From positions 1-64,000 of the forward strand of contig CAMDJW010000009.1 in the NCBI GenBank assembly GCA_945901025.1: DNA of 64,000 nucleotides, given 5' to 3'. Under the pieces are notes generated by a model. It did not search any database and was not told the DNA's origin. It saw nothing but the letters and a program-made list of their open reading frames with translations. The position numbers and the translations under genes were made by a program. The stretch is from Spirosoma fluviale. Its GTDB lineage: Bacteria; Bacteroidota; Bacteroidia; Cytophagales; Spirosomataceae. This document shows, one piece after another, positions 53,007 through 62,172 of the stretch (position 1 is its first letter; each line of letters starts with the position of its first letter).

Positions 53007-54562
53007 AAGTAAACTCCCGTACCTATCATGAATTGCAGGCTCGTCAAGTTCAAACTTGCCGATGAATAATCCGCCGTATTTTTCAATGCGTAAGGGGTAA
53101 AAGCCTCTTTAGAGGTTCTTTGATAAGCTGTTAAATCAATATAAAATTGGTTCGTTCGGAATCCTAAACCACCGGAAATTTGAAGCACGGTACGATCGAT
53201 CGAATCATAGGTTGGCGCATAACTATTCCCCCAAGTAGCCACACCCCCACGAAGATTGAAGTTAGCATTCAATCTAATTTCAGTCCCTAATTTTATGTTG
53301 AGTGCCGATTGAAAATTTTTCTTAGTTTGCCCATTATACTTATTCTCAAAATTTATATTATCTGCTGCCGATAACTCAACCGATGACACCTGCATACCAG
53401 GGTAATTGACATATTCCAAATCAAGACTTAGTAAGCCCCTTTTTCCAAAAAAATAAGCTGCTCCACCAGAAAGCTTGAAGGGGGTAGTTAATTGGTAGGT
53501 GAATTCATTGGGGGTCAACTTCACCGCACCTACCCTCGTAATAGTGATCGGATTTCCTTTTGAATCAATCGAAGGAATACCAAAAACTCTAGGACTTAAC
53601 GTAGCATCATAACGCTCGTTTATTTGGTCAAAAAACATGGGAGTATTAAGCGCTAATGACACTCGAAGATTCGAATTCAGCTTGTAGATCATACCTAAAG
53701 TCGCTGAAAGACCTGAACCCGTGTTGACCAATTTCTCTTGATATTGTAATCCAGAAACATAATTTGCTCCTTCAAATTCTTCCTGCCAAAATGTAGTAGA
53801 CGTCGCATTTATTTTAGAGAAGTGCAAACCTAAACCCAAATAAAATTTATTTAAATAGGATGCCCCATAACTGATATCCCATTGACTCAATGCCCCTTCA
53901 TTGTCGGCGGAACCTAGTTGGCGCGTCGGCAAATTTGGCTCATATCGTTGAAAAGGAGCACCCCCTGTTTTGTTATTGGGATTAATTAAATACGCTTGAT
54001 AGGCCACCGCTTCAGGGCTATCCGCCGTTTTACTATAAGAATTAAACTCGTCGTCTAAACTCTGACCTGTGGCACCTTTATCATTTGCTTTTTCGATGAA
54101 CTTGTCCAACAAAGAACTTCGGTTATTGACTCCTGAAATTGATATTGGTTGGTCAAAGATGACTTGTCTAGAGAAACCAATTCCGAAACTACCGTGCCAC
54201 TGAGAGGATGAAAGCTCGCCTGGACTTCCTAACACCAAGCCAAAAATAGGCAATTGGGCAAATGAATTTGTTTTACTAGATGATTCAGAAAGGTAAGTAG
54301 ATTCAGTCGTGGAAGAAACATAACCAATGCCTACAGCCACTTCAGAACGATTGTAAAAACCTAAACCAGCGGGATTTCCAGAAATTGAGCTTATATCGGC
54401 ACCTAATGTACTGTGCACCCCACCCATAGCTTGCATACGAGGTGAACTCGTGGAGTAGGCGGTTGAAAAACTCTTGGCCAAATTCGAATAAGAATAAATT
54501 TGCCCATGTACTGCCGATAGGCTACCTAGGCCCAAAAAGACAAACAAAAAAATACGATTCAT
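53003..54562 (-). CDS. OmpP1/FadL-like outer membrane protein
   Basis: A 519-aa outer membrane protein of the FadL/OmpP1/TodX group. It has a signal peptide (MNRIFLFVFLGLGSLSAVHGQ) and an N-terminal region that reads GGVHSTLGADISSISGNPAGLGFYNRSEVAVGIG, the family's NPAG-type signature, then many alternating strands. The final residues GTGVYF end in a terminal aromatic. FadL-like barrels transport hydrophobic compounds; in Bacteroidota, some relatives assist type IX secretion. The longer frame, open to 54763, overlaps the upstream lipoprotein and lacks a signal peptide, so the ATG at 54562 is chosen. Confidence 0.88.
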   Translation of the reverse strand: MNRIFLFVFLGLGSLSAVHGQIYSYSNLAKSFSTAYSTSSPRMQAMGGVHSTLGADISSISGNPAGLGFYNRSEVAVGIGYVSSTTESTYLSESSSKTNSFAQLPIFGLVLGSPGELSSSQWHGSFGIGFSRQVIFDQPISISGVNNRSSLLDKFIEKANDKGATGQSLDDEFNSYSKTADSPEAVAYQAYLINPNNKTGGAPFQRYEPNLPTRQLGSADNEGALSQWDISYGASYLNKFYLGLGLHFSKINATSTTFWQEEFEGANYVSGLQYQEKLVNTGSGLSATLGMIYKLNSNLRVSLALNTPMFFDQINERYDATLSPRVFGIPSIDSKGNPITITRVGAVKLTPNEFTYQLTTPFKLSGGAAYFFGKRGLLSLDLEYVNYPGMQVSSVELSAADNINFENKYNGQTKKNFQSALNIKLGTEIRLNANFNLRGGVATWGNSYAPTYDSIDRTVLQISGGLGFRTNQFYIDLTAYQRTSKEAFTPYALKNTADYSSASLNLTSLQFMIGTGVYF

Positions 54563-54566
54563 ATAT

Positions 54567-55604
54567 TTACCTAGGTCCTCTGGTTGAACTTCCACCCCCC
54601 GAACTTCCAGCGGAACTTCCTCCGCTTGAACTTCCATAATTAGTCGATGGAGCACTATAGGATTCTGTTCTATTTTGATATTGCGGAACTGAGTTATTTT
54701 GAGGAGCTGCTCGATATTCATAATTCGAATTTCTGCGAGAAGGTGCCACCATTGACTCCCCACTCACATCCGTTGTACTAGAGTTGACTCTTTGTTGGTT
54801 AGTCCCATTCGAATTATACGAATTGCTGTTGCCCCTAGGCGCGTTGTTATAATTCTCACCTCCATAGCGATTGGACATACCATCTTCTCGAGCTCCACGT
54901 CTGCTAACTCGTACAGGATCTACCACATTATAATTATTCGAATTATACGAGGCATAACTTGAATTTAAGGCCCCATAATAATTATAGATGTTAGTTGACC
55001 CATACATACCAAAACCATACATTCCCCCATACATCGAATTAAATGGATTTGAGAACGCAGACATCCGATAAAAAGGATCATAATAATATGGATTCATCAT
55101 GAAACTCGATTGATAAGCAAAACTTGAGTACATCATTGGCCCATACATGGAGGACATCGATCCATAATAATAAGGATCTGCTAAACGCCAAGAGGCTAAT
55201 GGGGAAGCCCAACGAGAACCAAAACCGGTTCCAAAAGATATGAAAGGATTAGTGTACCAACTATTCCAAGGATTTGAATTCATCAAACCCGATGAAAAAC
55301 CATTGGCAAATCCTTGATCATATTGGTTGGCATATACGGCTCGAGAATTTAAATAATTAGGTTCAGCTGAAGCAGCTAATCCTTCCTCTTCTTCGATTAA
55401 AGTTGCATCATCTTGAAAGTCTAAAAAATCAGACTTCTTCTTTTTCTTAGGTATTGCATTTGCCTGAACAGGATTATCATACAGGTCATCGGCGACCAAT
55501 TTTGATTGGTTCGTCACATCCGACGAATTATTTTGAACAACGGTACATGCTTGTATAATAATTAAACCAACAAGCAATAAAAAGAACATCAAGTGATTTT
55601 TCAT
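54567..55604 (-). CDS. lipoprotein with Tyr/Asn/Ser/Gly/Met-rich region
   Basis: A 345-aa lipoprotein. The signal peptide ends in the lipobox-like IIIQAC, with the lipidated Cys at residue 20. After a KKKKKSDF stretch and a short acidic segment, residues about 100-220 are rich in Tyr, Met, Ser, Phe and Gly (for example SSMYGPMMYSSFAYQSSF), and the tail is Asn/Ser/Gly-rich (GGSSAGSSGGGSSTRG). No catalytic domain can be seen. It ends 4 bases before the barrel gene start and is probably co-transcribed; a surface-exposed partner or matrix protein is a guess. Many Bacteroidota have comparable unassigned lipoproteins. Confidence 0.75.
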   Translation of the reverse strand: MKNHLMFFLLLVGLIIIQACTVVQNNSSDVTNQSKLVADDLYDNPVQANAIPKKKKKSDFLDFQDDATLIEEEEGLAASAEPNYLNSRAVYANQYDQGFANGFSSGLMNSNPWNSWYTNPFISFGTGFGSRWASPLASWRLADPYYYGSMSSMYGPMMYSSFAYQSSFMMNPYYYDPFYRMSAFSNPFNSMYGGMYGFGMYGSTNIYNYYGALNSSYASYNSNNYNVVDPVRVSRRGAREDGMSNRYGGENYNNAPRGNSNSYNSNGTNQQRVNSSTTDVSGESMVAPSRRNSNYEYRAAPQNNSVPQYQNRTESYSAPSTNYGSSSGGSSAGSSGGGSSTRGPR

Positions 55605-55647
55605 TGGATTTGAATGTTATACATGTTAAAAACCTAGCACAAAACTG

Positions 55648-55655
55648 TATATTTG
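55648..55655 (+). promoter_or_regulatory. candidate -7 element before proS
   Basis: TATATTTG matches TAnnTTTG, 78 bases before the proS ATG. The -33 region (about 55624) only has TG/TT and not TTTG, so the promoter is tentative. Confidence 0.4.
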
Positions 55656-55733
55656 TCCCCAACAAATTTGGAACAAAAATAGTTTACAAATAAAACGATA
55701 ATATCTTAAAAATTACGATTTCAAAAAATATAT

Positions 55734-57206
55734 ATGAGTAAATCCCTACCAAGTCGCGCCGAGAACTATTCTGAATGGTATAATGAATTAGTTAAACGAG
55801 CTGATTTAGCTGAAAATTCCGCCGTAAGAGGTTGTATGATCATCAAACCGTATGGTTATTCAATCTGGGAGAAAATGCAAAGGGCCTTAGATGACATGTT
55901 TAAAGAAACGGGACACACAAATGCCTATTTCCCTTTATTTATTCCTAAATCGTTCCTTTCAAAAGAAGCTTCACACGTAGAAGGATTTGCCAAAGAATGT
56001 GCCGTAGTTACTCATTATCGATTAAAAAACGATCCCAATGGCGGAGGTGTCATTGTGGACCCAGATGCAAAATTAGAAGAGGAATTGATCGTCCGACCGA
56101 CCTCCGAAACAGTCATTTGGTCATCCTACAAAAACTGGATTCAATCATACCGAGATTTACCCTTATTGATCAATCAATGGGCCAATGTGGTTCGTTGGGA
56201 AATGCGTACGCGCCTTTTTCTTAGAACCGCTGAATTCTTGTGGCAAGAAGGTCACACGGCCCATGCGACTAAAAAAGAAGCCATTGCCGAAACAGAACAA
56301 ATGCTAGAAGTATACGCTGAGTTTGCGGAAAACTTTATGGCCATGCCCGTATTAAAAGGTATAAAAACGGCCAATGAACGATTTGCAGGAGCGGAAGAAA
56401 CCTATTGCATCGAAGCATTAATGCAAGATGGAAAAGCATTGCAGGCCGGTACCTCTCATTTTCTAGGTCAAAATTTTGCAAAAGCTTTTGATGTAAAGTT
56501 TCTTAGCAAAGAAAATCAATTAGACTATGTTTGGGGAACCTCATGGGGTGTGTCTACCCGATTAATGGGTGCTTTAATTATGGCGCATTCCGATGATCAG
56601 GGTTTAATTTTACCTCCCAAACTAGCGCCTATCCAAGTCGTTATCGTTCCTATTTACAAAGGAGAAGATCAATTGAACTTGATCAAGGATAAGATAGATC
56701 CTTTAGTTAAAGCTTTGAAAAAACAAGGAGTATCTGTAAAATTTGATACGTCAGAAAATCAAAGTCCTGGATTTAAATTTGCTGAGTATGAATTAAAGGG
56801 AGTCCCTATTCGCCTAGCGATTGGCAGTAGAGATATTGAAAATGGGACCATTGAACTTGCTAGAAGAGATACTAGAGAAAAAACGAGTATGCCTTTTGAC
56901 GGAATTGAGCAAGTGGTGATTGACACACTTAGTGATATTCAAGAAAAGATTTATGCCAAAGCATTCGCATTCCGCAAATCAAATACCCATGAAGTGAATA
57001 CCTGGGAAGAATTTCAAACGAAAATCGAAGAAGGTGGATTCATCTCAGCGCATTGGGATGGAACTTCGGAGACGGAAGAAAAAATAAAGGAATTGACCAA
57101 AGCGACTATTCGTTGTATTCCTTTAGGTGTCAAAAAAGAAACGGGCAAATGTGTTTTGACTGGGTCAACTTCTGAGCACAGAGTGATTTTTGCCAGAGCT
57201 TATTAA
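55734..57206 (+). CDS. proS: prolyl-tRNA synthetase (type 3, archaeal/eukaryotic-like)
   Basis: A 490-aa class II synthetase charging tRNA-Pro. It is the short form without an inserted editing domain: motif 2 region [28 protein letters not shown] and [16 protein letters not shown], a C-terminal anticodon-binding domain ([13 protein letters not shown]) and the extra C-terminal domain with a Cys-poor zinc-like end ([19 protein letters not shown]...RVIFARAY). The type is typical of Bacteroidota and distinct from E. coli ProRS. Convergent with the cysteine desulfurase gene. Confidence 0.96.
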   Translation: MSKSLPSRAENYSEWYNELVKRADLAENSAVRGCMIIKPYGYSIWEKMQRALDDMFKETGHTNAYFPLFIPKSFLSKEASHVEGFAKECAVVTHYRLKNDPNGGGVIVDPDAKLEEELIVRPTSETVIWSSYKNWIQSYRDLPLLINQWANVVRWEMRTRLFLRTAEFLWQEGHTAHATKKEAIAETEQMLEVYAEFAENFMAMPVLKGIKTANERFAGAEETYCIEALMQDGKALQAGTSHFLGQNFAKAFDVKFLSKENQLDYVWGTSWGVSTRLMGALIMAHSDDQGLILPPKLAPIQVVIVPIYKGEDQLNLIKDKIDPLVKALKKQGVSVKFDTSENQSPGFKFAEYELKGVPIRLAIGSRDIENGTIELARRDTREKTSMPFDGIEQVVIDTLSDIQEKIYAKAFAFRKSNTHEVNTWEEFQTKIEEGGFISAHWDGTSETEEKIKELTKATIRCIPLGVKKETGKCVLTGSTSEHRVIFARAY

Positions 57207-57255
57207 ATTAGGTAACAGGTAATGGGTATTAGGTAAAAGGTAATAGGTCATTAGG
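57207..57255. repeat. GGTAATA-type degenerate tandem spacer repeat
   Basis: The spacer between convergent proS and the cysteine desulfurase gene is about six near-tandem copies of an AGGTAAY/GGTAATA word (ATTAGGTAACAGGTAATG..., then AGGTAAAAGGTAATAGG). Related words occur at 35-157 and 1436-1462. Not a hairpin terminator. Function unknown. Confidence 0.6.
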
Positions 57256-57259
57256 CTTC

Positions 57260-58405
57260 TTAGCTTATTATTTTGCGCAGAACCTCCAATACGCGATCGA
57301 TTTCTGCTCGGGTATTATTTTTCGAAAACGAAAATCGAACGGCTGCACCTTCAGCGTTTGGATTTAATGCGGTCAGCACATGCGAGCCTACAGAAGTTCC
57401 GCTTGAGCAAGCACTCCCTCCTGAAGCTGAAATTTTTTCTATGTCTAATTTAAATAATAGCATATCTCCATCCTGAACCTGTGGAAAGCGTACATTCAAA
57501 ACCGTATACAAACTTTTATCCATGTCGGCTGAAAGGCCATTAAATTCAATGCCTGGGAAATTATTCTGTAAACCCTGGATGAAATAAGTTTTTAGATCTT
57601 TTATATGCGTTTCATGATCAGCCATTTCTGTGTAAGCTAAAGAAAGAGCTTTGGCAATTCCCACCATTCCATACACATTTTCTGTGCCTCCACGTTGATT
57701 ACGCTCTTGGGCACCCCCATGCATCAAAGGTGAGAACTTCGTACCTGACTTAGCATAAAGAAATCCGATTCCTTTGGGTCCATGAAATTTGTGTCCGGCG
57801 CCAACTAAAAAATGAACGGGCAATTCTTGTACATTGTGCACAAAATGTCCCATGGTTTGAACTGTATCTGAATGAAACAGAGCACCATATTTTTCACATA
57901 AATTACCCACTGCATGCAAATCCAATAAATTCCCAATTTCATTATTTCCCTGCATCAAACTCACTAACGCGTTGGGCGAAACAGATAATAAACTTTCCAA
58001 ATCTACTAAATCAATAACCCCATTCGCATCTACCTTGACCATTTTCAAGTCTACCATTCCCAATTTTTCCCATGCCTCCGAGGTATGCAAAACGGCGTGG
58101 TGCTCTAAAGGTGAGGTAATAATCGTCTTGACTCCGCCATATAAGACGGCCGATTGAATCACCGTATTATCAGCCTCCGTACCCCCAGAAGTAAAAAATA
58201 TTTCCGATGGAGATGCATTTAGTAATGTGGCAATCGTCTTTCTAGCTTTTTCAACAATCACTTTGGCTTGTCGGCCATGCGAATGAATCGACGACGGATT
58301 TGCAGTAAACTGCTCAAAATAGGGCTGCATTTCCTTCCATACCTCAGGATCTATGGGAGTAGTAGCCGCATTATCTAAGTAAATCGGCGATTGTGTTGAA
58401 TTCAT
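57260..58405 (-). CDS. cysteine desulfurase
   Basis: A 381-aa class V PLP enzyme of the NifS/IscS type. It starts IYLDNAATTPIDPEVW; the PLP lysine is in GAGHKFHGPKGIGFLYA, and the active cysteine loop is SGGSACSSGTSVGSHVL. It takes sulfur from cysteine for Fe-S clusters or tRNA thiolation. No isc or suf partner is adjacent, so the exact role (IscS, NifS-like) is open. It ends within the spacer repeat, 5 bases downstream of glmM, on the same strand. Confidence 0.92.
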   Translation of the reverse strand: MNSTQSPIYLDNAATTPIDPEVWKEMQPYFEQFTANPSSIHSHGRQAKVIVEKARKTIATLLNASPSEIFFTSGGTEADNTVIQSAVLYGGVKTIITSPLEHHAVLHTSEAWEKLGMVDLKMVKVDANGVIDLVDLESLLSVSPNALVSLMQGNNEIGNLLDLHAVGNLCEKYGALFHSDTVQTMGHFVHNVQELPVHFLVGAGHKFHGPKGIGFLYAKSGTKFSPLMHGGAQERNQRGGTENVYGMVGIAKALSLAYTEMADHETHIKDLKTYFIQGLQNNFPGIEFNGLSADMDKSLYTVLNVRFPQVQDGDMLLFKLDIEKISASGGSACSSGTSVGSHVLTALNPNAEGAAVRFSFSKNNTRAEIDRVLEVLRKIIS

Positions 58406-58410
58406 ACGCT

Positions 58411-59799
58411 TTATTTGGAAGCAATCTCTTCGATTACCTGTATAATTTGTTGTGCAAGTGTATTGGCTTCTTCCTCGCTAGGGGCCTCCGCGTAAATCCG
58501 AATAATGGGTTCGGTATTTGATTTTCTTAAATGTATCCAACGATCTGGAAAATCTATTTTTACTCCATCGATCGTGTTAACCTGTTGGTCTTTATATTTC
58601 TCAGCCACGGTAGATAAGATTAAATCTACATTCAAATTGGCCGATAACTCGATTTTATTTTTTGAAATAACATACGAAGGGAAACTAGCTCGTAGTTCTG
58701 ACGTTTTAATCCCTTTTTGTGCTAAATACGTCAGAAACAAACCAATCCCGACCAAAGCATCCCGACCATAATGTGACTCAGGAAAAATAACGCCTCCATT
58801 GCCTTCTCCTCCAATTACTGCCTGATGAGCCTTCATTTGATTGACGACATTCACCTCGCCAACAGCCGCTGCAAAATAACTTCCCCCATGCTTTTCAGTC
58901 ACATCGCGTAAAGCGCGCGTGGACGATAAATTAGATACTGTATTACCAGTACCTAATGACAATATATAATCCGCTATTGCCACTAAGGTATATTCTTCTC
59001 CAAAAGGCGTACCGTCCTCCGATATAAAACACAAACGATCTACATCGGGGTCAACTACAATACCTAGATCATAATTTCCTTCTTTCATTTTGGAAATCAT
59101 GACCCCCAAATTCTCTGGCAATGGTTCTGGATTATGCGCAAAATGTCCCGTTGGTTCCCCATAAATTACATCCACATGATTCACACCTAAGGCGCGCAAA
59201 AGATCTGGTACCACGATCCCTCCTGTGGAATTAACTGCATCCACCAATACTCGGAAATTTGCTTTTGAAATTTGATCTACATGGACTCCACGCAGACCTA
59301 AAACATGTTGAATATGTTGGTCTAAAAATGAATGATCCTCCTTATATTCGCCCAAATCATGTACCTCAGCAAATGAAAAATCTTGATGATCAGCTATGGC
59401 CAACAGATCCTTTCCATCCGCATCCGATATAAATTCTCCTAAATGATTCAATAATTTAAGTGCATTCCATTGAGCTGGATTATGGCTTGCTGTGATGATA
59501 ATTCCGCCGGCAGCATGCGTCCAGGGAACCGCTAGTTCAACGGTAGGAGTTGTGGACAAACCTATATCTAAGACGTCCCAACCTAAACCTATGAGCGTGT
59601 TGGCCACCAAGGATGAAACCATGGAACCTGAAATCCTAGCATCTCTACCTAAAACGATCGTGTTCGATGGATTCCCTACTCGCTTGAGCCAAGTGCCATA
59701 AGCGGCAGCAAAAGTAACTACGTCGATGGGACTGAGGCCTTCGCCGGGTTTACCTCCGATGGTACCTCGGATACCTGAAATTGATTTAATTAAAGCCAA
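58411..59799 (-). CDS. glmM: phosphoglucosamine mutase
   Basis: A 462-aa alpha-D-phosphohexomutase. The N-terminus ISGIRGTIGGKPGEGLSP, the phosphoserine loop ITASHNPAQWNALK, the metal loop VDPDVDRLCF and the sugar-binding GGEGNGGVIFPE are present, and the phosphate-binding LRKSNTEPIIRIYAEA near the C-terminus. GlmM makes glucosamine-1-phosphate for cell-wall precursors; a phosphomannomutase role cannot be ruled out from sequence alone, but the GEGNGG motif and length fit the Bacteroidota GlmM group. Confidence 0.87.
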   Translation of the reverse strand: MALIKSISGIRGTIGGKPGEGLSPIDVVTFAAAYGTWLKRVGNPSNTIVLGRDARISGSMVSSLVANTLIGLGWDVLDIGLSTTPTVELAVPWTHAAGGIIITASHNPAQWNALKLLNHLGEFISDADGKDLLAIADHQDFSFAEVHDLGEYKEDHSFLDQHIQHVLGLRGVHVDQISKANFRVLVDAVNSTGGIVVPDLLRALGVNHVDVIYGEPTGHFAHNPEPLPENLGVMISKMKEGNYDLGIVVDPDVDRLCFISEDGTPFGEEYTLVAIADYILSLGTGNTVSNLSSTRALRDVTEKHGGSYFAAAVGEVNVVNQMKAHQAVIGGEGNGGVIFPESHYGRDALVGIGLFLTYLAQKGIKTSELRASFPSYVISKNKIELSANLNVDLILSTVAEKYKDQQVNTIDGVKIDFPDRWIHLRKSNTEPIIRIYAEAPSEEEANTLAQQIIQVIEEIASK

Positions 59800-59903
59800 T
59801 GGTTAAAAATTTTATTTTACAAATTTCGAATTTTAAAATTACGCAAAAATACTTATTTCCTTTCTGAGAAAATATCCTTATTTTTAGAGGCATTTTCAAA
59901 CCT

Positions 59904-60905
59904 ATGTATATGAATTCCAATCGGCTTAAAGAGATCTTAAGTCAAATACAAAAAATCAAGATCGCAGTTATCGGTGATTTTGCCGTTGATTTTTACTTTC
60001 AAGAAAATACGTTAACGAAAGAATTCTCGGTGGAGACTGGAAAAAACGTTTTTTGGGGGTATCAACCCAAAGGGTATTTAGGAGGTGCGGGAAACGTGAC
60101 TAAAAATTTGTCTGTATTAGGAGCGAAGGCCTTTGCCTTTGGGGCGATAGGACTAGACTTATTTGGCAGAGAAATGCAATTCCAATGTAAATCATTAGCG
60201 ATAGACACCTCGCATTTATTGCCCTTTTCAGATATCGATACGCCGACCTACTCGAAACCGATGTGGGCTGACGTCGAATTAAATCGCATTGATTTTGGTA
60301 CTCAGAATAAGCAATTCCAACTAAAATCTGAGGCATTAATTCAACATTTAGAAACTGATATAGCCTCGTATGATTGGGTAGTTGTGAATGAACAATTTCA
60401 AAATCCTTTATTAAACAAGGCTAGTATAAAAAAGCTGCAAAAGCTCATTAATCAGCATCACAAAAGTTCATTGGCCGATCTTCGTAATTTAGGGGATGAA
60501 GCCACTGAAATCCCATTAAAAGTTAATGAATCTGAATTGGCAGCCATTTTGAAATTAAGTCCAAAGCAGTTGGCTTTAGATGAAACATTAATTGCCATCA
60601 TTAAAAACTGGGTTTCCCAACGAAAAACAGGGGCCTTAGTTACCTTAGGTGAGCGGGGATTAATCTACGCAAGCCCGACGGAGTTTCATTGGCAACCTGG
60701 CATTAAACCCACAGGAGAGATTGACACCGTGGGGGCTGGTGATATGGTTGTCGCAGCGTATTCAGCAGCGAAAGCCACCGGAGCGAGTACCGCCGAATGC
60801 TGTGAATTTGCTAATTTATGTGCCCACATATCCATCCATAAAATTGGGGAAACGGGTGCTGCCAGTCCAGAAGAAATTGAAAAATTAAACCTTACATTTT
60901 TATGA
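59904..60905 (+). CDS. PfkB-family carbohydrate kinase
   Basis: A 333-aa ribokinase-type sugar kinase. VIGDFAVDFYF starts the fold, GGAGNVTKNLSVLGAKAFAFGAIG is the first signature, and TVGAGDMVVAAYSAAKA carries the catalytic Asp (GAGD). The general shape is near the HldE kinase domain (RfaE), which uses heptose-7-phosphate, but no fused nucleotidyltransferase follows, so the substrate is unclear. Its stop overlaps the AGE-family gene (ATGA), implying a shared substrate or pathway. ATG codons at 59904 and 59910 both fit. Confidence 0.88.
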   Translation: MYMNSNRLKEILSQIQKIKIAVIGDFAVDFYFQENTLTKEFSVETGKNVFWGYQPKGYLGGAGNVTKNLSVLGAKAFAFGAIGLDLFGREMQFQCKSLAIDTSHLLPFSDIDTPTYSKPMWADVELNRIDFGTQNKQFQLKSEALIQHLETDIASYDWVVVNEQFQNPLLNKASIKKLQKLINQHHKSSLADLRNLGDEATEIPLKVNESELAAILKLSPKQLALDETLIAIIKNWVSQRKTGALVTLGERGLIYASPTEFHWQPGIKPTGEIDTVGAGDMVVAAYSAAKATGASTAECCEFANLCAHISIHKIGETGAASPEEIEKLNLTFL

Positions 60906-62170
60906 ACAAAGAAGAATTAAAATCACTTCGTGACGAAATCAAACAGTATACGGAAGCCCATTTGTTGCCTTTTTGGTCCACAAGAACCATGGATAAAACC
61001 TATGGCGGATTCATAACACATTACAATGAATTTGGGGAAGATTCTGGACAAGATGAAAAGTCATTGATCGCCCAATCTAGATCTGTTTTTACGTATTCTC
61101 AGGCATACCGACATGGATTTGGGGGACCTATCATGAAAGAAATGGCCGAACATGGAGTAAGGTTCATGTTAGACAAAATGTGGGATCATGAAAATGAAGG
61201 GTTTTACTGGATGATGAATCGTAAAGGGGAAGCGACCAACCGACAAAAAATCGGGTATGGCCATAGCTTTGCCATTTATAGCCTTAGTGAATATACGTTG
61301 GCCACTGGAGATCCAGTAGGTCTAGAATATGCGGAAAAGTGTTTTGATTTATTGCAAAAATATGCCGTAGATACCAATTTGGGAGGCTATTGGGAATTCT
61401 TTTCTGAGGATTGGAAGTTGATGGGACCGGGCGCTCCTGGAGGTGATCGAAAAACCCTTGACGTGCACATGCACCTGATGGAAGCTTTCACCACTCTGTA
61501 TGAAGCCAGTGGCAAAGAATTACATCGTAGAAAACTAAAAGAGTCCATTGACATATTAATTCAAAAAGTCATGCATTCGGAAACGGGGACAGGAATCCCG
61601 CAGTTTTGGGCTGACTGGTCCGTCGCGCCACAGATTAAATTTGATATTGTGTGGGGTTGGGATCGATTTGCTGAGGGAGGTCAAAAAGCTTCGGCCACCG
61701 ACAATACCTCGTATGGACACAACTCAGAATTTGGTTGGCTATTAATGCACGCCTTGAAAGTGGGCGGTTTTTCAATCGAAGATTACAGAGTCAATTTAGA
61801 AAAGGCATTCTATCATTCCATGAATTATGGAGTGGATTGGGAGTTTGGGGGTGTTTATGTGGAAGGATCACATGAAGGAGTTGTGTATGATAAAGAGAAA
61901 GAATTTTGGCAACAGGCTGAAATGTTAATTGGCATGCTCGATGCCTATTTGCTTACTGGAGATGAAAAATTCTTAGCGGCACATAAGCAAGTGCATCGCT
62001 TTGTTTTTGACAAGATGATTAATTTTAACACAGGAGAATGGTGGCCATTATTGACCCGTGAGGGAGAGCCTATCTGGCGACACATGGCGACTTCTTGGAA
62101 AATAAATTACCATAATGTGAGATCCATGATTTTGAGTTATGAAAAACTAGACGCTATTATCGCATCATAA
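60902..62170 (+). CDS. AGE-family epimerase/isomerase
   Basis: A 422-aa alpha/alpha-barrel protein of the N-acylglucosamine 2-epimerase family. Features are YGGFITHYNEFGEDSG, the GYGHSFAIYSLSEYTLA region with catalytic His, TLDVHMHLMEAFTTLYE, NTSYGHNSEFGWLLMHAL, and EFWQQAEMLIGMLDAY near the C-terminus with WRHMATSWKINYHNVR. Members interconvert mannose/fructose, cellobiose or N-acetylglucosamine/mannosamine. Its 4-base overlap with the PfkB kinase suggests an epimerase-kinase pair for one sugar; which one is unknown. The next gene starts 2 bases later. Confidence 0.9.
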   Translation: MNKEELKSLRDEIKQYTEAHLLPFWSTRTMDKTYGGFITHYNEFGEDSGQDEKSLIAQSRSVFTYSQAYRHGFGGPIMKEMAEHGVRFMLDKMWDHENEGFYWMMNRKGEATNRQKIGYGHSFAIYSLSEYTLATGDPVGLEYAEKCFDLLQKYAVDTNLGGYWEFFSEDWKLMGPGAPGGDRKTLDVHMHLMEAFTTLYEASGKELHRRKLKESIDILIQKVMHSETGTGIPQFWADWSVAPQIKFDIVWGWDRFAEGGQKASATDNTSYGHNSEFGWLLMHALKVGGFSIEDYRVNLEKAFYHSMNYGVDWEFGGVYVEGSHEGVVYDKEKEFWQQAEMLIGMLDAYLLTGDEKFLAAHKQVHRFVFDKMINFNTGEWWPLLTREGEPIWRHMATSWKINYHNVRSMILSYEKLDAIIAS

Positions 62171-62172
62171 AA

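Noticed and set aside
54442-54763. Alternative long N-terminus of the OmpP1-like protein and a plus-strand ORF in the same place
   Set aside because: The long version lacks a signal peptide and overlaps the lipoprotein gene; the plus-strand ORF is a low-complexity shadow of the Ser/Gly-rich codons.
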